DNA of 64,000 nt from Juglans regia (Eukaryota > Streptophyta > Magnoliopsida > Fagales > Juglandaceae), in assembly GCF_001411555.2 (NCBI RefSeq), contig NC_049916.1, positions 27,174,558-27,238,557 on the forward strand. The letters run 5' to 3'. The notes under the pieces were generated by a model. The model was not told the origin of the DNA. It did not search any database and was given only the letters and a program-made list of their open reading frames with translations. Made by a program: the position numbers and the translations under genes. Every line of letters begins with the position of its first letter. Within the stretch, counting starts at the first letter, position 1. Positions 48,110 to 59,233 of the stretch are shown here, one piece after another.

Positions 48110-48661
48110 ATGTCGCAAGGCTATGCTATAGAGCTTTACTTCGAAACCGCCCTCGAAAACCAGGTCTTGAAGGCCTGGAACGTGCTCGCAAGCCGCAAAA
48201 TCAGCACGAAACTCATCGAAATCCAATCCCGTCCACATATCACCCTCTTCTCCAGCCCCTCTATCGATCCTCCGATGCTTGAAAACGTTCTCAAGAACCT
48301 TGCTTCGAAGCAGGAGTACTTGCCTCTATCTTTCTCTTCAATCGGAACTCTTCCCGATGAAAACAACGTGTTTTTCCTCTCGCCGACGCCATCGTTGTCG
48401 CTTCTCCAGTTCCAGGCGCAACTGTGCGATGCAATGCAGAAGGAAGGGATCGAGATTTCGGATGAGTATAGACAGAACTCTTGGATTCCTTATTGTGCGG
48501 TGGCTGAGGAAGTGCCGAGCACTCGGATGGCCGATGCATATAGCCTAGTGCGGAAGTTGAAGTTGCCGTTTTCTGGGTATGCAGTGGACATAGGCTTGGT
48601 GGAGTTTCCTCGGGTGCGCGAGGTTTTCTCCTTTGTGCTTGGCAATTCGGAAGAGGCATGA
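48110..48661 (+). CDS. 2H-phosphoesterase-like (RNA ligase/cyclic phosphodiesterase family) protein
   Basis: An intronless gene encodes 183 aa. The start at 48110 (MSQGYAIELYF) is preferred over the upstream in-frame ATG at 48095, because family members begin MSQGYAIELYF. The first catalytic-type motif is present (SRPHITLFSSP, an H-x-T box). The place of the second box reads NSWIPYCAVAEEV and has no His, so a classical 2H cyclic-phosphodiesterase reaction is doubtful. An Arabidopsis homologue (At5g40190, from memory) has the same change, so it is a family feature and not damage. The substrate is unknown. The C-terminus GLVEFPRVREVFSFVLGN closes the fold. Confidence 0.88.
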   Translation: MSQGYAIELYFETALENQVLKAWNVLASRKISTKLIEIQSRPHITLFSSPSIDPPMLENVLKNLASKQEYLPLSFSSIGTLPDENNVFFLSPTPSLSLLQFQAQLCDAMQKEGIEISDEYRQNSWIPYCAVAEEVPSTRMADAYSLVRKLKLPFSGYAVDIGLVEFPRVREVFSFVLGNSEEA

Positions 48662-49353
48662 GGTTTCAAAGCCTTTCCTTATGTGTTACTCTGAACCTCT
48701 GTTTTCCCTCTTTTTTTCGTTCTTGTTTTTTCTTTCTCGTATGATTGTGGTGTCTTTGGTGTTACTGTAGATTGATAACAATGGCGCTATTCAGAGCATA
48801 TTTTCAAGATTTTTTTTTTCTCAAAAATCTCAGGAGTTGTAAAATTCTTACTATTCAGATTCTTCCCCTGTTTTTCATACTCATCTTGTCCGGAACTAAT
48901 ACAAGAATTGCAAGAGGAGTTTAGAAGCGTAGAGGATGTCTTTTTGCATCTTTTAATGTTCAAAGAATGTCTTCATCTCTGAATTTGCGAGCTCTGTCAC
49001 TATGGTCTGAGTCTGCCTGCCCATATGTCATGAACTCGAATGACTTCGATCGTGTTGGTTTCCATTTACAGGGAACTCAAGAGCTAGCCATTGGTATGTT
49101 ATTTTTTCGTATGTATATGAAAATTCTCTAGTTTTTCTTATTTGTAAAATAGTTGGCTTATTTTAAATATATTATTATGTATAAAAATTCTTGAGAAATT
49201 AAACATTTTACATTTATAGTATATTCCCAATCATTTCTCTTTTACTAATATTTGATAGTTGTAGATGTTTGACAAAAGAAATGAGGGAATATTTCGTGAA
49301 GAGATAATAACAATATGATTAGAGTAGATCACTTAACAATGTGTTTACCATTA

Positions 49354-49578
49354 TGGCTCGGTTTGGATCGAGAGGGACTCACAAGTTACAACTTATTTCA
49401 TCTCATCCTATCATTATAATTTTTAAAAATTCTCACACAAAATATAATAAACAATTCAATTTTTTCAAATTTCAAAACAATAATAATATTAAAAAAATAA
49501 TATTCTAACAATATTTTATTCAACTTTTAATTTTCATATTAACTAATTTCATTTCAACTCATTATCCAAACCTAACCT
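49354..49578. mobile_element. Harbinger-like MITE
   Basis: It starts GCTCGGTTTGGATCGAGA and ends CATTATCCAAACCTAACC. The interior is the reverse complement of the family interior (CACACAAAATATAATAAACAATTC), so this copy is inverted relative to the 37.6-kb copy. Confidence 0.65.
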
Positions 49579-49581
49579 AAG

Positions 49582-49918
49582 GGGTTGTTTGGTAGAGGTT
49601 TCATCTCATCTCATTTCCAAATATCACTCAAATACAAATATTTTTTAATTTCAAGTATTCAATTTGTTTATCTAATCAGTATCTAATCATTACAACATTT
49701 TTAAACTTATAGATAAAATATAAAAAATAATTCAATATTTTTAAATCACAAAAAAAAAATATTAAAAAAAATATTATAATAATATTATATTTTTATTCAA
49801 TTTTTTCTTTATACTTTTTCAAAATCCAATAAAACATCATAACTCAAATAATTTCATTATGATTTACGAACTATTTTATTACTATTCACAAAATTCTCAT
49901 ATCATTTCATTCCTTTAG
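49582..49918. mobile_element. Harbinger-like MITE, adjacent copy
   Basis: It starts GGGGTTGTTTGGTAGAGGTTTC directly after the preceding MITE and ends near CATATCATTTCATTCC. The interior (AATACAAATATTTTTTAATTTC, CCAATAAAACATCATAACTC) is closest to the MITE at 2575-2900. Confidence 0.6.
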
Positions 49919-50148
49919 CATCTCCTATGTCGATTCGAAATAATTTTAAATAATATGATATGAATTTAAATTATTCAAATTTAATTTATTTAAGTTTGAT
50001 TATGATTAATTTCTATACGGTCCAAGTAGTGTTATTTGATTCAAATAAGTTGAAATAACTCAGCACGAATTAAAGTTTTTATAAATTACCTTAAACATGG
50101 GAGAGTCCATAGAATTTGTTTTAAAAAAATAGAAAACTACAGTTCATG

Positions 50149-52256
50149 TATGTAAACAGTCAGAGCGAGAGAAAACCTTACCTATCCTGCCGCCAACCCC
50201 CACCCACCATCAACCGGAGAGTAACACCACACCGCCGTCATAGACAAGGCCGACGAGCCCAAGAGACCTCGTTGTGGGCCGTCCGGCATCGGTCCTTGTC
50301 GGATAACTGGCCCCTTCGATTTTCTTCATTGTCAGAAGTGTCAAATGTTGCTGTCATCTTCGACACCGCCACAGACCTGAACAATAGATCCAAGCGACTC
50401 AGTTGTGGGGCTTCCGACGTAGGTCTTCTCCGGCGACTGGGAGTTTGTTGCTTTTCTATTGTTTCGACGGACTGCTTTCTACAGATTGTTTCGACGGACT
50501 TCGACGACCACATTGTGGGCCTTCGACGTCGGTCATCCTCTGACGACTCTGTTTTCTCCGTTACCTCTTTCGTGCATCCTCGACAATGAAGACATGCATA
50601 TTGAGATGATCCTGCAACTAAAGTCGTAGGTTTGATTAGTATGGGTCAGATGGTACGCTTTTGGGTGAAATCGAATGATTTCGAACTTTTGCCATAAACA
50701 TGGAGGTCTTCCTTAAAAATCGTGGAGAGGAGTATAAGGGTTTGGAGATTTTTAGTGATGGGTCGTAGTGGTATAGAATGGCTGATGGCTACGATGGAAG
50801 CAGTATTACAGGCGGGGAGATATTTGGATTTCACAAAACACTTGCGTGAAGGAAACATAACATTCATGGCTCAACGATGCTCCAATAAGCATGGTAGGTT
50901 TCTAACTGTCACAAAATATGGTGGAGGAGGCTGGCGAAGTGTTGTCGTCATTCCCGAAGGGTATGAAGGTCTAGGTTGGGAGAAATTTGCTGCGAAATTA
51001 CGCAGAGCTGTGGATATGCTTTTTACTAATGGGTCAAAGGAAAACCAAAAGCGGAATAAGAACATCAAGTCGAAGGTAAATCTTAAAGACTCAAGTACAT
51101 CTACGGTGGAGAGGCGATCATATGCGGCAACTCTAAAGACTGGGCATGCTTCGAAGGTTCATAGTGAGGGGATTGATGGAAGTGGTTTGCAGATCACGCC
51201 ACAGAACCAACTTGTCACGATGCATAATTCCTTAAAGGAGATAGAAACCCAATTTGTCGAATTGAAGGCAACGATAACTTTTTTGTCTACAAAAATAGAC
51301 CTGCTTTCAGCTAGAGGCAACAAGGTTGTAAGGAATAAGACTAAGAAAGGTCCAAATCCTTTAAACGTAGATAAAGGAAAATGGAAAACCGGATTCGGCC
51401 CTGTTTCTATACCCAGATCCAAAAGAGTATGGCGGGTTAAAAGGAAGTCTGGATTATTTGAAGTGGGTTCTACGTTGGGTATCGGCGTAGAGACATCTAC
51501 AATGGAATGTTATTAGCCTCAAGTGACTTTTGTACACGAAGAGAATATGGCTCCCTCGTCGGAGTTGAAGGAAAATGGTGTCAAACCATTACCTACTGAA
51601 GTTACGCATAAAGGGTCACCAAAGGTAAAGGGACTTGATGTCATACCATTGGAGAGAATCAATGGAGTTACTGAGGAGGTACGAGATTTGAATATGGATT
51701 TGGCGTTGGTGACGGTGGCTACTGTGTCTGGGGATATTGTGGCTCCCTTGGTCTCTCTTCCTCCAATAGCAGATTGGATTCAGCCTAAAGTTAATGAGAT
51801 TCAACAGTTCGTGGGAATTTCACATGGAGGATGTGAAGACCAATTTAAAGAATTAATTACTGCGATCGAGGCAAGTCACGCGCTTGAAACCAAATCAAGT
51901 TTCAAGAAAAGCAGAGAGTTATATCGTCTTTTTTCAGGAATCAACTACGATGCTAAGGGTGGTAGCTCATCTAAAGGGAAGTCTAAAGAAAGAGCATTGT
52001 GAATACGGGAAAACAAGGGTTGGAATAGGATTTTTGGGTAGAGTTTTAGTTCTACGAGAAACAAGGGTTGGGATCAGGCTTGGGGTCGGGCTTGGTGTAT
52101 TTTGGATTTTTTTCACAGGCTTTTTGGGTTATTAGAGGTTTTTTATTATGAGCAATGTGTTTTCTTGTATACATTCAGTATACTTGATTTCTCATTTTGA
52201 TATATATATATATATATAATATTTTTACTTATAAAAAAAAATATATGTAAACAATC
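50149..52256 (+). mobile_element. ORF1-only L1-type LINE derivative with TSD
   Basis: The element (50162-52243, about 2.08 kb) is flanked by 13-bp duplications TATGTAAACAGTC and TATGTAAACAATC (50149-50161 and 52244-52256; one mismatch). It has a 5' leader of about 550 bp, an ORF1 frame (50722-52002) and then directly a LINE 3' end (TTCTTGTATACATTCAGTATACTTG, a TA repeat, TTTTACTTATAAAAAAAAA). No endonuclease or reverse transcriptase is present. Both ends are complete, so it is an internally deleted LINE copy that could only have moved in trans, unless the deletion happened after insertion. Confidence 0.8.
50722..52002 (+). pseudogene. LINE ORF1 protein, one internal stop
   Basis: This is a continuous frame of 427 codons with a single TAG at 51514-51516. 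The N-terminal part resembles the DUF4283-type region of plant LINE ORF1 (GGGGWRSVVVIPEGYEGLGW, KFAAKLRRAV). A basic linker follows. The C-terminal part matches the ORF1 end of the LINE at 7.0-7.3 kb. Such proteins bind the element RNA. It lacks the zinc knuckle found in some LINE ORF1 proteins. Confidence 0.7.
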
Positions 52257-52942
52257 ATGTTTTCTTCTTCTTCTTCTTATTAGATTCTCTCAAATTTTAA
52301 CATTTCATAATGGATAATGATACCTTATACCTCTTTTATTATTGTTTTATTATTTATTTTCCTTTTACTATTTAAATTTGTATTAAAAATATCAAAATAT
52401 AACATTCTTTCATAATCTAAAAATAAATAAATTCAATTAACTAACGTAATTATATAAATTAATTAAAAATAAAGAATATTAAGTTTTATAAAATTAAATT
52501 AAATTTTAATTAAATTATATAATTATATTAGTTGATTAAATTTATTTTCTTCTAAATTATATAAAAAAAATTATGTTTTGAAAATTTTAATTTAAATTCA
52601 AAGAAGAAAAGAAAAAAATAACTAAATAATAAAATAGTAGTAAATAAAGCGTAAGTGTATTATTATTATTTCGTAATTCATACTGGCCTAAAGAGGCGCT
52701 TGCTTCAGTACGGCGTCGTTTCACTGATCTCTGTTCCAAGGACCAAAACCCTTTTCGCTTCTTCCGTCTCTATCTATCCACCACTGCAACTCTCCAGAGT
52801 CCAGTGAGACCGAGAAATAGACAATTTTTTTCTTTTTTCTTTTTTCAAAAAACCTAACACTTGCATAGAGCGAGAGAAGGAGAGAGGGAGAGAGAGAGAG
52901 AGTGTGTATGTTTGTGCTGTGAGCCTTTGAGCGTGTTAGATT
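52257..52942. promoter_or_regulatory. KH-gene upstream region and GA-rich leader
   Basis: AT-rich sequence up to about 52680, then the probable core promoter and 5' UTR with a GA repeat (about 52869-52903) just before the KH-gene start at 52943. No TATA box was obvious close to the leader. Confidence 0.45.
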
Positions 52943-55900
52943 ATGGGAAGCACCTATCTTTCTCCACCAGGGAAGCGTCCGAACTCGACTCTCTACTCAT
53001 CCACCACACCCTCCATGCCCGACCCCTACCCCATCCCCTCTAACGGTTCCTCCAAGCGCTCCAAGCACCCACCCCCTCCCCTCTCCATTCCCCCCGGCCA
53101 CGTCCCCTTCCGCCTCCTCTGCCACGCCTCCCGCATCGGCGGCATCATTGGTAAGTCCGGCAGCGTGATCAAGACCCTCCAGCAGTCCACAGGCGCCAAG
53201 ATCCGGATCGAGGACGCTCCGCCCGATTCCCCGGACCGGGTCATTCTCGTCATCGCCCCTGGCGCCATCTCCGCCAAGGTCACTCTGAAGAACAACACTG
53301 GCGCCGGCAAAGGAAACGAGTTCCTGAATCCCGACAGTGTTGTTGAGGTCTCGAAGGCGCAGGATGCCCTGCTGAAGGTTTTCGAGAGGATTCTGGAGGT
53401 GGCGGCGGAGAGCGATGGCGTGGATGTTGGGGTCGGTATTGTGTCGTGCCGTCTCCTGGTGGAGGCGACGCAGGTAGGGTCCGTCATAGGGAAGGGAGGT
53501 AAGGTCGTCGAGAAGATAAGGAAAGAGAGCGGCTGCAAAATTAGGGTTTTGACAGACAAGTTGCCGGCCTGCGCCTCACCGTCTGAAGAGATGATTGAGG
53601 TAAGGTTTGTTTTGAACTCTCATGGAGTCGCACATTCACTGATTACTTGCTTTCTTTCTTTCCAGAATAATGTGTATTAGGTTTCATCTTTTGTGCTCTA
53701 AATTTTGGTTTTTTCGACTAGATGAGCTAAAGTTTATAGGCCAGGATGTTCGTAGAGTAGGTGATGAGTTTCTATTATACAATGTTGTAGACAACTTATC
53801 TCTTGTTTCCTTGTGGAATGCATCTACAATGTTGCAGGTAGAGGGGAATGTTTTGGCTGTAAAGAAAGCACTTGTTGCTGTCTCTCGCTGTCTTCAAGAT
53901 TGTCCACCAGGTGATAAGACAAGGATGATTGGAAGCAAACCTGTGGAAGCAGTTCCCCGTGAGAATTTACCTGACCCGCATTTAGATAATCTTCCTCAGA
54001 GAAATCCTGGGCTATACACGACGCCAAGCAGCTCAATCAATTACGCCTCAGGAGTTCATCCAATGTCAATAGAGATTGAGAGGGTTCCTGCAGTTGAAAC
54101 AAGAACACTACAGCAGGACGTTATTTTTAAGATTCTTTGTTCCAATGATAGGGTTGGAGGTGTTATTGGAAAGGGGGGTGCCATTGTGAGGGCTCTTCAA
54201 AATGAGACAGGTGCTACTATATGTGTTGGAGCATCTATAACTGAGTGCGATGAACGATTAATTACCATTACTGCATCGGAGGTCTGTTGTTGAGTACTCT
54301 TTCTCTCTCTAACAATTTCATGATTTACATACGCTTATTTATGGGTGTATGGGTTATTAATAGGTTTTATGGTTGGCTTTGTCGTGTGTAGAATCCTGAA
54401 TCACGATATTCCCCAGCACAGAAGGCGGTTGTTCTTGTTTTCTCTAGGTGTGTAGAGGCAGGTATTGAAAAGGGGCAAGATTCAGGCTCAAATAAGGGGT
54501 CACCTGTTGCAGCACGGCTTGTTGTCCCGTCAAACCAAGTTGGTTGTTTGCTGGGAAAAGGAGGTGCAATAATTTCAGAGATGCGAAAAGTTACAGGTGC
54601 TGGAATACGAATAATCGGTGGTGAACAGGTCCCAAAGTGCGTGTCAGAGAATGATCAAGTGGTGCAGGTGCGACATTATCACTCCTTTGCTTAAGTACAA
54701 TGGAAGGATGGCAAAATAAGCTTCAATTTTGTTCGTTCCATAGTTTTATGTTGGGGGGAGGGGGCAGGATGGGGGAGTGTTTCTTATTAAAAGCATGCAT
54801 AGATAATTATAAAAAAAAAAAAAAAAATTAAAAGCATGCATAGATTATTTTCAGATTCAACTTAATAGTCAAAGGTGGGCTTGGGATACATCTGGGATTC
54901 AATTCCGCTAGATTACCTAATACACAGTTTTGGTGGTTTGGGTTGTATCCAGTTTACTCCCTAGGAGTGGGTCCGAAGGGCCCTATATTTGGCTATTATC
55001 AATATGAGAGTGTTTGGCCATTTGTTGCATTTTATAGTTTCTTTTTTGGGTTAGTAACTCCATTTTTTTTATTCTTAGATATTCTGAATTTCAGATTGTA
55101 ATTCCGTAGATGTAGCTTCAATACCCTCCTTGTATATTTGAGCTGTCTTTTTTTATCAGAAAATAATTGTACTTCTCAAAAGGAAATGTTTGTGCTGGTA
55201 GTTTAATATGCTTATTGTTTGGAATGAGAGCTTTAAGCAAACTGTATAATCCAGTTTTCATTTAGTGAGCCTTTTTGTTTATAGTGGCCCAAGTCAAATA
55301 GGATTATCTGTAATTGCTACAAGGTTTTCATTTATTTTTCTATTTATTTAACTTTGACAGATTTTGGGAGAGTTTTCAAATGTTCAAGATGCACTGTATA
55401 ATGTAACTGGTAGACTGCGAGATAACCTTTTTTCCAGCACCCAGAACAATGTTGGAGCAAGGAGCAGTTCCTCTGTATTAACCGATTCCAGCCCCTATGG
55501 AAGAATGAGAGATCCTGGTCCTCTTGGAAGTCATCCATCAGTTGGTGTCTCTCATGGTCTTGGCCGCCATGGTACCCTAAGTCAAAGTACAGATCCTTCA
55601 GTTGGAGCAAGGAGCAGTTCCTCTGTATTAACTGATACCAGCCCCTATGGAAGACTGAGAGATCCTGGTCCTCTTGGAAGTCATCCATCAGTTGGTGTTT
55701 CTCATGGTCTTGGTCGACATGCTACCCTAACTCAAAGTACAGATCCTTCAGTTGGTCTCAGTCAACATGCTACTTTAAGTCAAAGTATAGATCATTATGC
55801 AATTTCCCATGGTTTAGACCGTCCTTCTTCACCAAGGTCATGGACGTCACAGGTAAGACTCTCTTCCCCACCCCCTCCCCCTCTCTCATGATTTTGCCAC

Positions 55901-57700
55901 TTATGGTGGGTTCAACTGCAGTCAGCAGTTGGAGTAAATCCAAGAAGCATCACTGATGTTGGCAGGGGATTGGCATCTCTTAAAGGTGGCTTAGAACTTG
56001 GCAGGTTCAAACACACAACTCCATTCTATCTATTTGGAATTCTATTTCCGTTTGCATGGGATGATTTGTGTGAAATCAATTTGCATCAGATTTAGCACTA
56101 AGTATCTTTTATAAGTATTGGTACAAAGTACAAACAAATAGAGAAGTGTAAAGCATGTATGCATTGTCTTTTGGTTTGAGGAATCGGAATAAAGTTTGGG
56201 TTAGGTTGGAGGGTTGGTAGGAGATTTTGTATTATGATACCTACAACTTTTTAATATCAAACTAAGCAATGAAGGATCGATACCACTTATAAAAAACGTA
56301 ACGAATGATTAAATTCAATACCAATCAAAATCAACTAAAAACATAATAGTAAAAAAAGATAAATGGAGCCCACTAAGTTCTTATAGTGGGCTTCATTATC
56401 AGTTCTGATACCAGTTGTCAGGAGGATAAACCTTGGGCCATTGCTATAGATTTTAATGGTTCCAGCCTTCATGATTTCCTTTTATCTACTTCTAGTTCTT
56501 AACTAGGTGTATTATCTTGTATACTTCCTGTGTACTTGGGCTATACTTATTTCAGTATTAATAAAATATCCTTTTACTTGTAGAAAAAATAAAGATTATC
56601 AAAGCTTTAATGGTTTTTGATCTATGGAGTGCTAAATTAGATCTGCAGAGATAAGGAAAGGTCCTTTTCAAGTTAAAATTTGAAATAATGGTGAGCCTTT
56701 GCTTGTAATTAATTCAGATAATGTTGTGCTTGATTAGTTTATGCACATTCTCGCATTTTATTCTTAGATATCAACTGAATTACCTATATGCACACTACAG
56801 GTGGCTGAGACCTTTTACACGCCTATTCTGTATTAAAACTAAAATAACCAACTGATTGGAAAGCATAACTATATAGTCCATGTACCTAACATTTAAAAAC
56901 AATAAATGTACCGATAACAAAAACTATATAGTCCATGTACTTCTGACTGGAAAGCATAATTGAGGAGTCTAAAATGTCCACAATGTCCAAAACTGAGTAA
57001 TTGCATGCATCTTTTATTTAGTTTCTGACACTTTTTTTTAATGTTTGCAGCGGAAGCAAATCTGCCATTGTGACAAATACAACTGTAGAGATCATAGTTC
57101 CTGATAATGTTATTAGCTCAGTGTATGGGAAAAATGGTAGCAATCTGGCTCGTTTGAGACAGGTAGCCCATACTCTATCCATTCCAGCAGTATTGCTGTG
57201 TTGGCATCATTTACACCGGTATCAGTTATAGATTTTAACATTATGATTTTTAGTTGATAATGGCTGCCATCTCTACTTATAACTTTGGAAAGCTTTCCAA
57301 AAGTTTAAAGTTATTTATTGAACTATTTCAAAACTCACTGAAGTGCTGCTACAACACAGTTGCATCCCTGAAAGCATTTGAGCTTTTTGCAGATAAAGAG
57401 TACCTCTTGGTTTTTCGTTTCTTTCGTTTCATTACCTTCTTTCTTTCTACCATTTTATCCCAAGCTGTACTTTTCTGATGCTCGGATACTATGGTGGTTG
57501 TCATTGTTTAATGCAATTTTTTAGAGCCAACTTGTACTTACTCTCTTGGTGTTTCTGATCAGATATCGGGCGCCAAGGTCATAGTGCACGAACCTCTTTC
57601 TGGATCAAGTGACAGGATTGTTGTCATATCTGGGACACCCGATGAAACCCAGGCAGCTCAGAGTCTCCTCCATGCATTCATTCTCACTGGATCATCGTGA
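52943..57700 (+). CDS. Five-KH-domain RNA-binding protein
   Basis: Seven exons join in frame: 52943-53599, 53838-54281, 54392-54667, 55361-55852, 55922-56004, 57051-57162 and 57563-57700. They encode 733 aa. Five KH modules are marked by their GxxG loops: IIGKSG (68-73), VIGKGG (181-186), VIGKGG (328-333), LLGKGG (420-425) and the diverged VYGKNG (675-680). They lie in the order KH1-KH2, KH3-KH4, then a Ser-rich linker, then KH5. This is the plant PEPPER/HEN4/RCF3-like group, which acts in pre-mRNA processing in the nucleus. The closest recalled relatives are Arabidopsis At2g22600 and At4g18375. Exon 4 contains a nearly perfect 150-bp tandem duplication in the linker. The N-terminus is rich in Pro and Ser. 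The exact function is not known. Confidence 0.92.
54786..54850. mobile_element. Poly(A)-only retro-insertion scar
   Basis: The sequence ATTAAAAGCATGCATAGATAATT is repeated as ATTAAAAGCATGCATAGATTATT, and only TA plus a run of about 17 A lies between the copies. This is the structure expected if reverse transcription of a LINE or SINE RNA stopped inside the tail. It lies in KH-gene intron 3. Confidence 0.7.
55451..55750 (+). repeat. 150-bp tandem duplication inside KH-gene exon 4
   Basis: Units 55451-55600 and 55601-55750 both begin GTTGGAGCAAGGAGCAGTTC and differ at only a few sites. A third partial copy follows. The period is exactly 50 codons, so the reading frame is kept. Confidence 0.92.
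56512..56592 (+). mobile_element. LINE 3' tail fragment
   Basis: TCTTGTATACTTCCTGTGTACTTGGGCTAT is followed by TCAGTATTAATAAAATATCC and TTTTACTTGTAGAAAAAATA, the shared LINE terminus. The fragment may extend left into KH-gene intron 5. Confidence 0.65.
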
Positions 57701-58242
57701 TGAAATTTTCTCATCCTCCTTTGGCTCATAGTAGTTCTCAGAGAAGACAACTCCAGTTTGTTGCTTGTGTTAGTTGCTCTCTCTCGCTTTCTCCCCCAAA
57801 AAAAATGTGTACATTGCAATAGGAAGATTCAGCCCTTCTGTATATGCCAATTCCTGGCATTTTTTTGGGAAAAGTTGGCTCTAATTTAACGAGTAATTAA
57901 TCATGGCTACTGATTCGTATTTTTATAATAGGATGAAAAACGCTTGAACCCTTTTTTCCAACTTTCAGTTTCAACCCATTTTCGGACCCTTTGTATAATA
58001 TCTATTTCGCAAAATGCCTGCATGATACATGGAGTTTTGCACTTTTCCGGCTTAAGAACAGTGACATGCCAGCCAGAATAGCAAACTTTCAACTTCCATT
58101 TTCATTTTTCACTCGAGAGTTATTGGGGGAGAGGAAGAAGAGAAGCTTAGTTAACTTCATGGAGATTCAAACAAGGGCAAACATATTCTCCCCAAGTAGC
58201 ATAGTCTCTTGAATGCATCAACAAAAACCAGTACAACAGTTA
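57701..58242. other. KH-gene 3' UTR and intergenic
   Basis: No gene seen. The region lies between the KH stop and the end of the COSTARS pseudogene on the other strand. Confidence 0.5.
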
Positions 58243-59233
58243 CTAACTTCGAAACAAAGATCTGATGGTAGCCAAGGCAGCTGGGGTGGGTTTGAGTGTG
58301 ATTTCCACACTCTCATGGACTCCTTGCAGCAGCGGCTCACCATCCATATGCCAAAACTTTCCTCTTCTTTGCTGCTTCGAATATGCTTGCACACTTATCG
58401 TCATTGAATAGGACCCCAAATGTGACCTTCCAGACACAAGCCAGTTTTTATTTTATTTTATTTATATTAGAAAGACCCAAATAACATATTGAAGTACAAA
58501 TCGAAATAAGCTGATGTAAATTAAAAAGTTATTGTCTCCATCCCTTGCACTGCATATCAGAAAGGGTAAAAAAAGCTTCAATCTTTAAGGTTGAAAAGTA
58601 AAATCTGTTGTTGCAATTAGATATTTTCTTGTCCCAGTGAAAGCACCGACTCCATTATAAATGGAGTTTTCTGTTCCGCTTCTGGAAAAATCGTAAAAAT
58701 CCCCATGAAAGAGCAATGCAAGAAATCAATCGGGTATGACTACTGACTAGGAAGAAAAAGAACAACCAAAACACAACTCCAACAATGAGTCCTCAACTCA
58801 AGCATATAGCAATCTAATCATTCCGAATTGTTGGACACTTTTCATATCCCAGGACCCAAATGACACGATTAGATCTCCCCCATCTATCAGTTACCAAGGA
58901 GGAAGTATCGGCTATAAAATATAAGATATCAGGCAATATGCACGGTCCGTATAACCTGGATCCAGCCAGATCACCATCGAGTCGATTATTAGACATTCCA
59001 ATCCCAGGAAATTATTCATCTCTCAATCTGGGTCGAGGAGCAATTTGGAATGTAAGGGTGACAGAGATGGAGAACAATGATCTCAAATCTAAGAGAAAGA
59101 AAACAACAGAAACTACTGAAAGAATGAATGAAAGGTAGTGTAAGTAAGTACCCATTGTTCTGGAACTTGCCAAGCCTCTTTGATTTCTTCTTTCAAGTCT
59201 CTCAACTTCTTCTTCTACTTCTTCTACGTTCAT
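58243..59233 (-). pseudogene. COSTARS (ABRACL-like) pseudogene
   Basis: On the minus strand the start MNVEEVEEEVERL and, in the other frame, LKEEIK match the first exon of plant COSTARS proteins. Two single-base insertions, near 59193 and 59181, are needed to follow the family. After an intron of about 700 bp come KVTFGVLFNDDKCASIFEA and AKKRKVLAY, then in a shifted frame EPLLQGVHESVEITLKPTP. Relative to the family, seven codons (LVGTLRA) are missing between FEA and AKKRK, and one extra G at about 58346 gives a stop. Intact COSTARS proteins are small (about 85 aa) and are linked to actin dynamics. This copy cannot make one. The identity is clear from several conserved blocks. Confidence 0.85.

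Larger units (their letters stand above)
48662..50148. other. MITE-containing intergenic region
   Basis: No gene seen. It contains the two adjacent Harbinger-like MITEs at about 49354-49578 and 49582-49918. The remainder is AT-rich. Confidence 0.55.

Noticed and set aside
48291..48659. 122-codon minus-strand frame
   Set aside because: Antisense to the 2H-phosphoesterase gene, and no family recognised.
50146..50589. 147-codon plus frame, Arg-rich
   Set aside because: Its start lies in the target duplication and the frame is in the LINE 5' leader, with no recognised protein domain. Treated as untranslated leader.
53026..53559. 177-codon minus-strand frame
   Set aside because: Shadow of KH-gene exon 1, which is GC-rich and clearly coding on the plus strand.
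58860..59138. 92-codon plus frame
   Set aside because: It lies in the COSTARS pseudogene intron and complementary strand, with no motif and no splice context.
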